From: Lachnospiraceae bacterium UBA938
GTDB taxonomy: Bacteria > Bacillota > Clostridia > Lachnospirales > Lachnospiraceae
Length of the DNA: 38,036 nucleotides
Reading direction: 5' to 3'
Assembly (NCBI GenBank): GCA_002293475.1
Contig: DBDG01000079.1
Location: 1 to 38,036 of the forward strand
This document shows, one piece after another, positions 30,835-38,036 of the stretch (the stretch's first letter is position 1; each line of letters starts with the position of its first letter). The translations under genes were made by a program, and so were the position numbers. Under the pieces are notes generated by a model. That model was not told where the DNA came from, searched no databases, and saw only the letters and a list, made by a program, of their open reading frames with translations.

Positions 30835-31586
30835 TAAAGCTGCCCCCTTGCTTTCTCAAAAAGAAATTCCCGGTGCAGACGCAGCAGCTTGTGGTATTCC
30901 CGCTTGCGAAAAGGAACCCTGTCCCCGTTGGACATATGCAGGACGAGCTGGTCGATCTTTTTGACCTGATCCAGATTAATGAGGCAGCCGCGGTAGCATA
31001 AATAAAATTCCCGGTGAGAACTCAGCTTGTCCATCATAGCGGCAAACGGCATACGGAAGCGTAATATACCCATGCTTTTTGTATGGATCTGTGAATAATG
31101 CTTGCTGATATCGCAATAAACAATATCTTTCAGGAAGATTTTGACGCTTTCCTGCCCGTTATCCAGCATAATGAAATGACCGGCACGCAGCCGCCGCAGA
31201 TCTATGATATTGAGCATGTCGGCAAAAGCCGGATAAGTAATGGGTTTCAGCAGATAGCCGGCGGCCTTGATCTTATATCCTTCGACGGCAAAGTCACGGG
31301 AATAAGTGGTAAAAACGATAGCGGCATACCCGTCTTGCGCACGTATCTTCTGGGCCACCTCCATGCCGGATATCTCCCCCATGTAACAATCTAGAAAAAT
31401 AAGGTCATAGCGGTTTTCCGCTATATGAGACGGGGAATCCGGAAAGTCCTTTAGGAAGGCTTCGCCGCTCTCGAATAGTTCCAGCTTAATCTCCTCCGCA
31501 AAAAGCCCCTGTCCAAAATAAGTATGTAAGTGGGAACATAATATCTCCCGGTCCGCTGCGATATCTTCGACGACAGCAATCTTCAT
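30834..31586 (-). CDS. LytTR response regulator paired with the kinase at 29521
   Basis: The 250-aa protein has a receiver domain (AVVEDIAADRE acidic pocket, phospho-acceptor Asp66 in LIFLDCYMG, Lys in YLLKPIT) and a LytTR DNA-binding domain from about residue 140 (VKIFLKDIVYCDISKHYSQIHT, FYLCYRGCLINLDQVKKI). I use the ATG at 31586, where the receiver begins and GGGGG lies upstream, rather than the in-frame ATG at 31598. It is co-transcribed with the kinase and divergent from the precursor gene. The 21-bp spaced direct repeats at 31650-31685 are the likely binding site, making this the probable activator of the precursor operon. Confidence 0.92.
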   Translation of the reverse strand: MKIAVVEDIAADREILCSHLHTYFGQGLFAEEIKLELFESGEAFLKDFPDSPSHIAENRYDLIFLDCYMGEISGMEVAQKIRAQDGYAAIVFTTYSRDFAVEGYKIKAAGYLLKPITYPAFADMLNIIDLRRLRAGHFIMLDNGQESVKIFLKDIVYCDISKHYSQIHTKSMGILRFRMPFAAMMDKLSSHREFYLCYRGCLINLDQVKKIDQLVLHMSNGDRVPFRKREYHKLLRLHREFLFEKARGQL

Positions 31587-31624
31587 CTTTTCCCCCATCC
31601 GCTTTCTGTCGGACTCTTAAGTGA

Positions 31625-31685
31625 CACATTTCAGAATATCATAATCCCTTGTCATTTACAAGCCGAAATGTGACATTTTGAAGCC
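31625..31685. promoter_or_regulatory. Probable LytTR operator upstream of the precursor gene
   Basis: TGTCATTTACAAGCC (31650-31664) and TGACATTTTGAAGCC (31671-31685) are direct repeats with 12 of 15 matches, exactly 21 bp apart. The second ends 6 bp before the -35 box at 31692. This is the architecture of LytTR sites and matches the layout at 10264-10301. An 8-bp inverted repeat, CACATTTC (31625-31632) and GAAATGTG (31665-31672), spans the same region and could serve the divergent regulator promoter. Confidence 0.6.
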
Positions 31686-31691
31686 AGCCGG

Positions 31692-31719
31692 TTGCCCTTT
31701 CAAGTGAGAATATTATAAT
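31692..31719 (+). promoter_or_regulatory. Promoter for the precursor / radical-SAM operon
   Basis: TTGCCC at 31692-31697 and TATAAT at 31714-31719 are 16 bp apart. The poor -35 and short spacer suggest dependence on an activator at the direct repeats next to it. The start lies about 50 bases before ATG 31777. Confidence 0.6.
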
Positions 31720-31728
31720 AAAAATTAG

Positions 31729-31751
31729 CTAGGCTTCCAAAATTTGCCTAG
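31729..31751 (+). other. Stem-loop in the 5' leader of the precursor mRNA
   Basis: CTAGGC (31729-31734) pairs with GCCTAG (31746-31751) around an 11-base loop, ending 12 bases before the GGAGG of the precursor gene. At the 5' end of the transcript it could protect the mRNA. No T-run, so not a terminator. Confidence 0.45.
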
Positions 31752-31776
31752 TAAAACAAAAATGGAGGTAGTAAAT

Positions 31777-32580
31777 ATGAGTTATGTCCAAGAAATGGTA
31801 GCTTATGAGGGAAAAGTATTTCAGGTTAACTTGCAGTCCATGCTCGGCTCTTCTCCCTACGGCTGGGCCCTAAGCAGCCTTCCGGAAGGAATCGTCTTAG
31901 AATCGGTAGAAACCAGCCGTCTGCCCGGCCAGGCTACTGTCCGGCCCGTAGTCCAGAGTTTTTACTTTGGTATTGTGGCGGTAAAAACATTCAACGTAAA
32001 ACTGGAATTTGTCCTTCTGTGCAGCTTTGAGCCTAAGAAAATCGTTGACTCCTGTACGGTCAACCTGCGGATCGTCCCGGAAGATGCCAGCCAGTTCGTT
32101 ACATACAGCGACAACGCCCAAGCGGCGGTCCCAAACACTCAGTTGGAATATGGCTTTCCCTGTGCCACACAGGACTCCGCCCTGTACGGCTTCAATTGTA
32201 CCCAACCGCCAGTAGTTAGGCGTGGTGATGACCAGAAAGACGACGACGAAAACATCAAAGTAGCTTACGGCTTTCCCTGTACTTGCGCCGTGCCTACGAC
32301 TGCTTTAGATTACGGTCTCCCTGATACAACGGCAGGCAGAAATGCCAATAATGCGATGCCGTACGGCTTTGTCAATGCTCCCACCCATAAATACGGCTAT
32401 CCCTGCGTAATGCAGAACAATCTATTATATGGTATGTCCTTTGATTGCGTGAACAGTATCCAGAACCAGGCAGTCGATACCCCGTTTTTCAGGAAAGCAG
32501 CGCCCCCTGCCCCTGCCACTCCCAGTTCTCCCTTTGTAACTGACACACAGATGAAATATGGCTATCCCACATGCCAATAG
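31777..32580 (+). CDS. Putative multi-core RiPP precursor with eight YG(F/Y/L/M) motifs
   Basis: The 267-aa protein starts at ATG 31777, set by GGAGG. Residues 1-105 form a beta-rich domain loosely like chagasin/I42 inhibitors (SSPYGWALSSLPEGI, then VKLEFVLLCSFEPKK and a final VNLRIVP). Residues 120-267 are low-complexity and carry eight copies of a short motif: LEYGFPC, ALYGFNC, VAYGFPCTC, LDYGLPD, MPYGFVN, HKYGYPC, LLYGMSFDC and MKYGYPTC (Tyr at 125, 137, 164, 179, 196, 206, 218, 261). Six are followed by Cys within a few residues, and a highly acidic spacer (DDQKDDDEN) separates the first two from the rest. The stop is 10 bases before a radical-SAM/SPASM gene. I infer a ribosomally made, enzymatically modified peptide with the N-terminal domain as leader. 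I recognise no named family, and a structural protein is the alternative. Confidence 0.65.
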   Translation: MSYVQEMVAYEGKVFQVNLQSMLGSSPYGWALSSLPEGIVLESVETSRLPGQATVRPVVQSFYFGIVAVKTFNVKLEFVLLCSFEPKKIVDSCTVNLRIVPEDASQFVTYSDNAQAAVPNTQLEYGFPCATQDSALYGFNCTQPPVVRRGDDQKDDDENIKVAYGFPCTCAVPTTALDYGLPDTTAGRNANNAMPYGFVNAPTHKYGYPCVMQNNLLYGMSFDCVNSIQNQAVDTPFFRKAAPPAPATPSSPFVTDTQMKYGYPTCQ

Positions 32581-32590
32581 GAGGACACGG

Positions 32591-34021
32591 ATGAAATATC
32601 AACCCATTACTTGCGTATGGGAAGTCACAATGGGCTGCAACATGCGTTGCGGCCATTGTGGTTCTTCCTGTAAAGAACCGCTGCCGGATGAGCTCAAGAC
32701 CGAAGAGGCTCTAGACCTGTGCGACCAGATCGGTGCGCTGGGACTTAAGTGGGTCACTTTATCAGGCGGCGAGCCGCTGACCAGGAAAGACATCCCGCGC
32801 CTTGTAAAACGGCTTAATGAAAACGGCGTGATCGTCAACCTGATCACCAACGGCTGGCTGCTCAGCGAAACGATGGTAATCCGCCTGAAAGAAAGCGGCA
32901 TCGCCACTGTTGCCATCAGCATCGACGGAACCGAAGAAATACATGATAAGATCCGTAAAGAGGGCTCCTATGCCCGGTCCCGAAGAGCCTTTTCACTGTT
33001 AAACCTTGTCGGCATCGAAACCGGCGCGGTCACCACCATAACCAAACAGAACATCAGTCAGTTATCTGAACTCAAAGAAGAGCTGATTGCCATGGGCGTC
33101 AAGACTTGGCAAGTACAGCTCGGCCTTCCCATGGGAAACCTGAGCGAGCAGGAAGACTGGGTACTGGAACCGGAGCAAATGAATGACATCATCGGCTTTA
33201 GTTACGAAACAGCCAAGGAAGGACGGATCCGCATTTTCCCCGCCGACTGCATCGGCTATTATACGCACAAAGAGCAGGAAGTCAAGAAAATATCTTATAT
33301 GAGCAGCGAAGTGCCCCTTTGGGACGGCTGCAACGCCGGCCTGCGCGGCTTCGGCATCTTGCATAACGGCAATATCCTAGGCTGCACTTCTATCCGCTCC
33401 GAAGAATATGTGGAAGGCAATATCCGCGAACGTTCCCTGCGGGATATCTGGGAGGATGAAAACGCTTTTTCCTGGCGGCGCAATATGTCTTCTGCTTCGC
33501 TGACCGACGACTGTGCCATCTGCAACTACAAGAATAAATGCCTCGGCGGTTGCGCCAACACCAGGCTTACCATGAACGGAAGCATGGAATCAGAGAACCG
33601 GTACTGCGCTTACAATATTTACTTAAAAAACCTACGCGTCAAGTACCAGGATCTTAGCGACATCACTTTGTTGATGGCCATCGCCGAAAAGCTCATCGCC
33701 AGCCACGAACATCAGGAGGCCGCCTACGCCCTGGCGCGGGTGCTGGAAATCCAGCCGGAACACAGCCCCGCTTTGCTGGCCAAAGGCTACTGTGATTACA
33801 TGTGCGGCAATTACCGCCTCTGCCAGGAAGCCAACGAGGCCGCTTTAGCTCTCAATGCCAAGGATCCTTACGCCATGCGCGGCCTGGCTGTCGCCCTGCA
33901 CAAACTGGGCGATTCGGCGACGGGCATCCGGATCTTGCAGGAGGCGGTGTCACTTAATCAGTATCAGGACCCAGATCTGCTCCATGATCTGACGGTCTTA
34001 CGTCAGGAGAGCCGACTGTGA
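32591..34021 (+). CDS. Radical SAM/SPASM peptide maturase with C-terminal TPR repeats
   Basis: The 476-aa protein has the radical-SAM cluster motif CNMRCGHC (Cys16, Cys20, Cys23), then LSGGEPL and SIDGTEEIHDKIR. A SPASM domain (about residues 255-350) follows: the Cys in DGCNAGLRGFGI, GNILGCTS, CAICNYKNKCLGGC and a final Cys in ENRYCAYN. These would hold two auxiliary Fe-S clusters. Residues 365-470 are three TPR-like helix pairs (AAYALARVLEIQPEHSPALL and following). SPASM radical-SAM enzymes typically modify ribosomal peptides, for example by thioether or C-C crosslinks. The start is ATG 32591, with AGGAGG just upstream and 10 bases after the precursor stop. No separate RRE domain is visible, so TPR repeats may bind the leader (inference). 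No transporter or protease gene follows. Confidence 0.9.
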   Translation: MKYQPITCVWEVTMGCNMRCGHCGSSCKEPLPDELKTEEALDLCDQIGALGLKWVTLSGGEPLTRKDIPRLVKRLNENGVIVNLITNGWLLSETMVIRLKESGIATVAISIDGTEEIHDKIRKEGSYARSRRAFSLLNLVGIETGAVTTITKQNISQLSELKEELIAMGVKTWQVQLGLPMGNLSEQEDWVLEPEQMNDIIGFSYETAKEGRIRIFPADCIGYYTHKEQEVKKISYMSSEVPLWDGCNAGLRGFGILHNGNILGCTSIRSEEYVEGNIRERSLRDIWEDENAFSWRRNMSSASLTDDCAICNYKNKCLGGCANTRLTMNGSMESENRYCAYNIYLKNLRVKYQDLSDITLLMAIAEKLIASHEHQEAAYALARVLEIQPEHSPALLAKGYCDYMCGNYRLCQEANEAALALNAKDPYAMRGLAVALHKLGDSATGIRILQEAVSLNQYQDPDLLHDLTVLRQESRL

Positions 34022-34043
34022 CCGGTAAGAAGAAAATTTAAAC

Positions 34044-34094
34044 AAAAAATCCTTACTATCTAGCTCATTTTTAAATAGATCGTAAGGATTTTTT
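34044..34094. terminator. Bidirectional terminator after the radical-SAM gene
   Basis: AAAAAATCCTTACTATCTA (34044-34062) pairs with TAGATCGTAAGGATTTTTT (34076-34094), with one mismatch. The plus strand ends in six T, and the minus strand also ends in a T-run. It closes both the radical-SAM operon and the DUF2130 gene. Confidence 0.88.
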
Positions 34095-34116
34095 ACTAAC
34101 CAACTGAAGATGTTGC

Positions 34117-35514
34117 CTATGTTGTAACAGCTCTTCCGCCGTTTCCCAGCTCGGCAAACTTCGCCGCCATAGTCGGGTTGTCGCGGGTCAGGCGCTTAAC
34201 TGTCAGTTCCTCGGCTTTATTGTTTGCCAGACGCAGATTATTATCAGATGACAGCAAGGCTTCTTTTGTCTTTTGCAGATGGTCGATCGTCTTATCAATT
34301 TCCTCGATGGCGGTCTTGAACCGGCGGCTGGCCAGTTCATAATTGCGGGAGAAACCGGATTTGAATGTTTCGAGATTTTCTTCAAAATGCATGATATCAA
34401 TGTTCTGGCTCCGTACCAAGGCCAGCTCTGCCTTATATTCCATCGCTTTCATGGAAGCGTTCCGCAGCACGGTAATCATCGGAATAAAAAACTGCGGCCG
34501 GATCACATACATCTTCGGATAACGGTACGAAGCGTCCACGATCCCGGAATTATACAGTTCGCTGTCCGGTTCCAGCAAGGTTACCAGCACGGCATATTCG
34601 CAGCCTTTTTCCCGGCGGTCCTTGTCAAGCTCTTTAAAAAAGTCTTCGTTCTTTTTCTTCGTGGCAGTTTCGTCGCCTTCATTTTTCATTTCAAACATAA
34701 TGGATACTATTTCATTCCCATCATGGTCTTTTTCCCGGTAAATATAATCGCCCTTGCTTCCCGTCTTAATATCATTGTCTTTTTCAAAATAGGCAGTGGG
34801 GAAAGCGGTGGCACGGATCTGGTTAAACTGGGTTTCACAGTGCTGTTCTAGGGTCTCTCCGACCATTTTGGTCGATAATCTCACTTTCATGTCTTTGTAG
34901 TAAGCTATCATATCGTCTTTTGACTTAAGTTCCGCCTTATGCTTGTCCTTGAGCGAAACTTCCAGGAGTTGGTGTTCGGCTTCCATCGCCTTGAGCTCGC
35001 TGGCGAATGTATCACGTTCTTTTTCCGCCTTATGCACTGCTTGGGAAACTGCCAGCTGTTTCGCGACGTCCTGTGTCTTGATCTGTATTTTCAGCTCAGC
35101 AATCTCAGCGTTTTTCTTGGCCGCTTCCGCCTGTATCCGGTTACTTGCCTCGGCTTCCAGCAGCCTGATTGCCTCTTCTTTTTTCTGCAGCGTAGCCTGA
35201 AGCGTGTCGCGGTCTCTTTCCGCTTTAACTATTGCCTCCGTCACTGCCAGCTTTTTCTCCGTCTCAAAGGCCGCGATCTTGGTCCTTAATTCCGCTATTT
35301 CAGCTTCCTTTTTCGCTGCCTCGGCCTGAAGGACGTTTTTCGTATGTGCCTCCGCCAGTCTTACGGCCTTATTTTTATCTTCTTCTAGCAGGGACTCCCG
35401 CTCACGTATCGACTTTTCAAACTCCCGGTCACGGACCTGCCGGACAATATCCGCAAAGCCTGATTCATCAACCTTGAAAACCTCGTTACATTTCGGGCAT
35501 CTGATTTCGTTCAT
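34117..35514 (-). CDS. DUF2130 protein (coiled coil plus nuclease-like domain)
   Basis: The 465-aa protein begins with a short CPKC motif (RCPKCNEVFKVDES), perhaps half a zinc ribbon. A long charged coiled coil (about 25-215) contains repeated EAAKK-AEIAEL units. The C-terminal DUF2130 domain (about 215-460) has GDYIYREKDHDGNEIVSIMFEMKNE, where GD and ExK resemble a PD-(D/E)xK nuclease core, and ends in helices around IEEIDKTIDHLQKTKEALL. The family is widespread and its function unproven. A role at nucleic acid is plausible. I use the ATG at 35514, with AGGGAGG upstream; the in-frame ATG at 35571 has no such site. Confidence 0.85.
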   Translation of the reverse strand: MNEIRCPKCNEVFKVDESGFADIVRQVRDREFEKSIRERESLLEEDKNKAVRLAEAHTKNVLQAEAAKKEAEIAELRTKIAAFETEKKLAVTEAIVKAERDRDTLQATLQKKEEAIRLLEAEASNRIQAEAAKKNAEIAELKIQIKTQDVAKQLAVSQAVHKAEKERDTFASELKAMEAEHQLLEVSLKDKHKAELKSKDDMIAYYKDMKVRLSTKMVGETLEQHCETQFNQIRATAFPTAYFEKDNDIKTGSKGDYIYREKDHDGNEIVSIMFEMKNEGDETATKKKNEDFFKELDKDRREKGCEYAVLVTLLEPDSELYNSGIVDASYRYPKMYVIRPQFFIPMITVLRNASMKAMEYKAELALVRSQNIDIMHFEENLETFKSGFSRNYELASRRFKTAIEEIDKTIDHLQKTKEALLSSDNNLRLANNKAEELTVKRLTRDNPTMAAKFAELGNGGRAVTT

Positions 35515-35702
35515 TTTTCGCCTCCCTTCCCGTGTGCTTGCACATGATATTATAACACAGAAGGACTGCATTGGACATTATAACTTTGTCATGAATTTTC
35601 CATGGTGGGTATTCTTCTGGTAATTTTATTGTCAAAAAATGAATTTTGATGGTGTTATTGTAGCATGATAATAAGTAAATATGAAAGGTAACTTTTATAG
35701 CT

Positions 35703-35789
35703 ATGTGGAACCGACAGACCTTAAAAGACCGTGCCAATATCACGCTTTATAAAGCCTTGCTGGCAAAGCAGCCCCGCCGGGCAGAATAG
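35703..35789 (+). pseudogene. 28-aa fragment resembling the N-terminus of a DUF975 membrane protein
   Basis: The frame encodes MWNRQTLKDRANITLYKALL followed by AKQPRRAE and a stop. MWxRxxLKxRAKxxL is the usual opening of DUF975-type membrane proteins of clostridia, which continue with membrane helices absent here. A truncated remnant is most likely; a small protein gene is possible. AAAGG lies too far upstream to be a good ribosome-binding site. Confidence 0.4.
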
Positions 35790-35808
35790 CCGATAATCCG
35801 GAAAGTGC

Positions 35809-35847
35809 AAGCCCCGCTATCCATCAATAAGACTGGTAGTGGGGCTT
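35809..35847 (+). terminator. Terminator-like hairpin upstream of the YesN promoter
   Basis: AAGCCCCGCTA (35809-35819) pairs with TAGTGGGGCTT (35837-35847), with one mismatch and a 17-base loop. Only weak T content follows. It would insulate the regulator promoter from upstream transcription. Confidence 0.5.
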
Positions 35848-35855
35848 ATCTATTG

Positions 35856-35884
35856 TTGACAAACACCGCTATTTCTTCTATTAT
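35856..35884 (+). promoter_or_regulatory. Promoter for the YesN/YesM-like operon
   Basis: TTGACA at 35856-35861 and TATTAT at 35879-35884 are 17 bp apart, about 90 bases before ATG 35977. Confidence 0.7.
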
Positions 35885-35976
35885 TAAATCACAGATTATC
35901 ACATGTCCCAATCATCATTACTCACATAATAACTTAGATAAAAGCAGCCCGTATTCTAGGAGGGCGAGGAGCACTT

Positions 35977-37608
35977 ATGGCAGATTCTGCACACGGGCCG
36001 GAGCGGCGGTTGTACAAAATAATGATTGTGGACGATGAAGCGGATGTCCGTGAGGGCATCGTCAGCCTGATCGACTGGGATGGCCTGGGCTATCTGGTGA
36101 CCGCGGAAGCGGAAAACGGCTGGGATGCCTTGGAAAAAGCGGAGTCCCAGCGGGTGGATGTGGTGCTCACCGACATCCGGATGCCTTTTCTGGACGGCCT
36201 GGAGATGAGCCGGCAGCTTACCAAACTGTATCCCGGCGTCCTGATCATTATCCTGTCGGGTTATGATGAATTTGAATACGCGAAAGCCGCCATCCGGCTT
36301 AATGTCGTCGAATATGTCCTGAAGCCGGTCAACGTGGCGGAGCTGAGCGAAGTCCTGGCCAAGGTCAAGCAGCGCCTAGACGATGGCATTGCCCAGCAGC
36401 AGAACATTGATTTCCTGCAAGGACTTTATCAGGAATCACTGCCCCTCACCAGGGAACGCTTCCTGACCGAACTGATGTGGGGGATGGTGCCGGAGGGCAA
36501 TATTGAGCATCAGCTTAAGCGGTACGGCCTGCATCTTGACGGTGCGGTCGGCTACGCTGTCGCCTTGTTTGAAGTCGGCCGCAGCAAAAAGAGCCGCGTC
36601 GCCAAAGAACTGATTCCTGTCCTGATCCGGCAGATCGTGGAAAAAGAGCTGGACGGCCGGTGCCGCAGCACGGTTTTTTTCAGTTCCCTATACATCATTG
36701 CCGTGACCGCCTGGGAAACGAAAGACCCGGCTGCCCTACTGGTCAGCCTTGCCAATGAGGTCTGCGAACATTGCCAGCAAGTGCTGGACATCGTCGTGAC
36801 TGCCGGGATCGGGCGCACCTATCCTACCGTCCGCCAGACCGGGGATTCCTTTCTGGACGCGCGGGAGGCCTTGGAATATAAGGCTGTGACGGGAGAAGGA
36901 AATGCCATCTACATCCATGACATGGAACGGATCGGCCATCCTGTTCCCGTCCTGGAGGACCAAGACGAGGAGCGGCTGACGCACATGGTCAAATTCGGTT
37001 CCGCGGAGCAGCGGCGCCTGTATATCTCTGAGATTGCCGGCCGTTTTGCCCAGCTGGACGAATGGGGCCGGCAGATGTATGCTTACAGCCTGTTTGGCAT
37101 TCTTTACCGGCTTGTCCACCGTTATGACCTGTCGCAAGCCGCCGGGATCAGACCGATGCTTGTAAGCTTTCGCAGCGTCACCGACGATATCAAGGACGGG
37201 GCACCGGTATGTGCCTGGCTCTCCGGCCTATGTGAGGCACTCAGCGAACTTATCAGCTCTAAGCGGGAAAGCGCGCCCCGTAACTTGGTGGCGGAAGCCA
37301 AACGCTTTATCGGTGAACACTATGCCGAGTTCGATCTTTCGGTGGACCGGCTGTGTGGGCACCTTTATGTGAGCCAGTCTTATTTTTCCACTGTCTTCAA
37401 ACGGGAAACGGGAACCAGCTACGTGCAGTATCTCACCGAACTGCGGCTGAACCGGGCGGTGGAACTGCTTAAGACCACCGATGAGAAAACCTATTATATC
37501 GCCCGGCTGGTGGGTTATGATGAACCGAACTATTTCAGCTACGTATTCAAGAAAAAATACGGCGTACCGCCGACCAAGTACCGCGGTGCCGACGGGTTCA
37601 GATTATGA
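35977..37608 (+). CDS. YesN-like response regulator (receiver plus AraC-type HTH)
   Basis: The 543-aa protein has an N-terminal receiver (MIVDDEADVREGI acidic pocket, phospho-acceptor Asp66 in VVLTDIRMPFLDG, Lys in YVLKPVN). A long middle region of about 290 residues resembles the sensor-like linker of YesN proteins. Two C-terminal AraC helix-turn-helix units follow (LSVDRLCGHLYVSQSYFSTVFKRETG and KTYYIARLVGYDEPNYFSYVFKKKYGVPPTKYR). Such regulators usually control carbohydrate uptake genes, which would lie beyond the window. The start follows AGGAGG and GAGGAG. The stop overlaps the start of the kinase gene by four bases (ATGA), coupling the pair. Confidence 0.93.
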   Translation: MADSAHGPERRLYKIMIVDDEADVREGIVSLIDWDGLGYLVTAEAENGWDALEKAESQRVDVVLTDIRMPFLDGLEMSRQLTKLYPGVLIIILSGYDEFEYAKAAIRLNVVEYVLKPVNVAELSEVLAKVKQRLDDGIAQQQNIDFLQGLYQESLPLTRERFLTELMWGMVPEGNIEHQLKRYGLHLDGAVGYAVALFEVGRSKKSRVAKELIPVLIRQIVEKELDGRCRSTVFFSSLYIIAVTAWETKDPAALLVSLANEVCEHCQQVLDIVVTAGIGRTYPTVRQTGDSFLDAREALEYKAVTGEGNAIYIHDMERIGHPVPVLEDQDEERLTHMVKFGSAEQRRLYISEIAGRFAQLDEWGRQMYAYSLFGILYRLVHRYDLSQAAGIRPMLVSFRSVTDDIKDGAPVCAWLSGLCEALSELISSKRESAPRNLVAEAKRFIGEHYAEFDLSVDRLCGHLYVSQSYFSTVFKRETGTSYVQYLTELRLNRAVELLKTTDEKTYYIARLVGYDEPNYFSYVFKKKYGVPPTKYRGADGFRL

Positions 37609-38036
37609 TAAAACATCTTATAAAAAATCTTTCGTTATTCTATCATCGCAGCAGCATCCGGGTGATCGTATTTATTACCTTTACCATAGCGGCACTGATT
37701 GCTATTTTGATGATGGGCATGACACTGTTCTGGCGGTTTTCCCGCCAACTGGGGAGCAACTTAAGCAATGAGAACCAGGGCATCGTCGAATATGCCAACC
37801 GTTCCCTCAATTCCTATCTAGCCAATATGATTCATCTCGCCGACTCAGTCAGCTTCGGCGCCGTCAAGAATATCGACATCACTTCCCCTGACGCCGACAG
37901 CTCGCTGGAACTCTTATATGATGCCAACAGCAACCTGATATATAATATCACTTTGTTTTCGCCGGAAGGCCAAGTACTAGCGACCGCCCCGGCGGAAAGC
38001 ACCCCGGCCGGGAGCCGCCCGGCGGATAGCGACGTG
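37605..38036 (+). CDS. YesM-like sensor histidine kinase, N-terminal part, cut by window edge
   Basis: The frame begins at ATG 37605, inside the stop of the response regulator, and is open for 144 codons to the window end. A basic N-terminus (MIKHLIKNLSLFYHRSS) leads into a membrane helix (IRVIVFITFTIAALIAILMMGMTLFW). An extracytoplasmic helical and beta region follows (ANRSLNSYLANMIHLADSVSF, SNLIYNITLFSPEGQVLAT). This is the layout of YesM kinases, whose dCache-like sensor, HAMP, His-kinase and HATPase parts would follow. The kinase identity is inferred from the partner regulator and N-terminal layout, as the catalytic domains lie outside the window. Confidence 0.8.
   Translation, partial: MIKHLIKNLSLFYHRSSIRVIVFITFTIAALIAILMMGMTLFWRFSRQLGSNLSNENQGIVEYANRSLNSYLANMIHLADSVSFGAVKNIDITSPDADSSLELLYDANSNLIYNITLFSPEGQVLATAPAESTPAGSRPADSDV

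Larger units (their letters stand above)
35515..35976. other. Intergenic region with a gene remnant, hairpin and promoter
   Basis: The 462 bp between DUF2130 and the YesN-like regulator are divergent. From left to right: an AT-rich part with no clear promoter, a 28-aa fragment like the start of a DUF975 protein (35703-35789), a hairpin (35809-35847) and a consensus promoter for the regulator (35856-35884). Confidence 0.7.

Noticed and set aside
31777..32580. Reading the repeat protein as a SCIFF-type precursor
   Set aside because: SCIFF precursors are short and have six clustered Cys; this protein is 267 aa with Cys dispersed in YG motifs.
34273..34851. 192-codon plus-strand frame opposite DUF2130
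   Set aside because: Antisense to the conserved DUF2130 domain, with no start signals.

Overview
The window looks like chromosomal DNA of an anaerobic, probably spore-forming member of the Bacillota (class Clostridia; Lachnospirales-like is my best guess, not proven). Reasons: Shine-Dalgarno AGGAGG sites, sigma-A type promoters (TTGACA-17-TATAAT), a reverse rubrerythrin and a bacteriohemerythrin, LytTR/GHKL and YesN/YesM two-component systems, an AgrD-like peptide gene, a BclB-like surface protein and SPASM radical-SAM chemistry. No rRNA, tRNA, CRISPR array, integrase or transposase was seen.

Layout. 1-2830: three related pieces of subtilisin-like (S8) protease genes on the minus strand: one running off the left edge, one cut just after the catalytic Asp, one C-terminal remnant. 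3072-5243: an HD/HD-GYP protein and a hemerythrin with near-identical promoters, separated by a broken kinase gene. 5347-7905: an MBOAT plus SGNH/DltD-like pair for O-acylation of an envelope polymer. 7877-10152: an M28 peptidase and an AraC/GyrI-like regulator. 10269-12888: an AT-rich block with a 46-residue AgrD-like peptide gene, a LytTR response regulator and an AgrC-like membrane protein that has lost the kinase residues; no AgrB is present. 12950-20906: rubrerythrin, then a compact minus-strand run pheA, DUF815 ATPase, Ppx/GppA, polyphosphate kinase and an epimerase, which suggests a stress/polyphosphate operon. 21171-24710: a BclB-like protein, a repeat/hairpin-rich spacer, a DUF5050 protein and two HD hydrolases. 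25047-28768: tandem duplicated chemoreceptors. 28841-29482: two related, about 240-bp, highly palindromic elements. 29521-34021: a LytTR two-component system divergent from a gene for a protein with eight YG(F/Y/L/M) motifs, followed at once by a radical-SAM/SPASM/TPR enzyme. 34117-38036: a DUF2130 protein, a gene remnant and a YesN/YesM two-component pair, the kinase cut by the right edge.

The most notable system is at 29521-34021. I read it as a RiPP-type locus: a multi-core precursor (267 aa), its radical-SAM maturase ten bases downstream, and a divergent sensor/LytTR regulator pair. Two 15-bp direct repeats exactly 21 bp apart sit just upstream of the precursor promoter, as expected for a LytTR operator. 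The same 21-bp architecture recurs upstream of the agrD-like gene at 10370, so the window carries two separate peptide-linked LytTR circuits.
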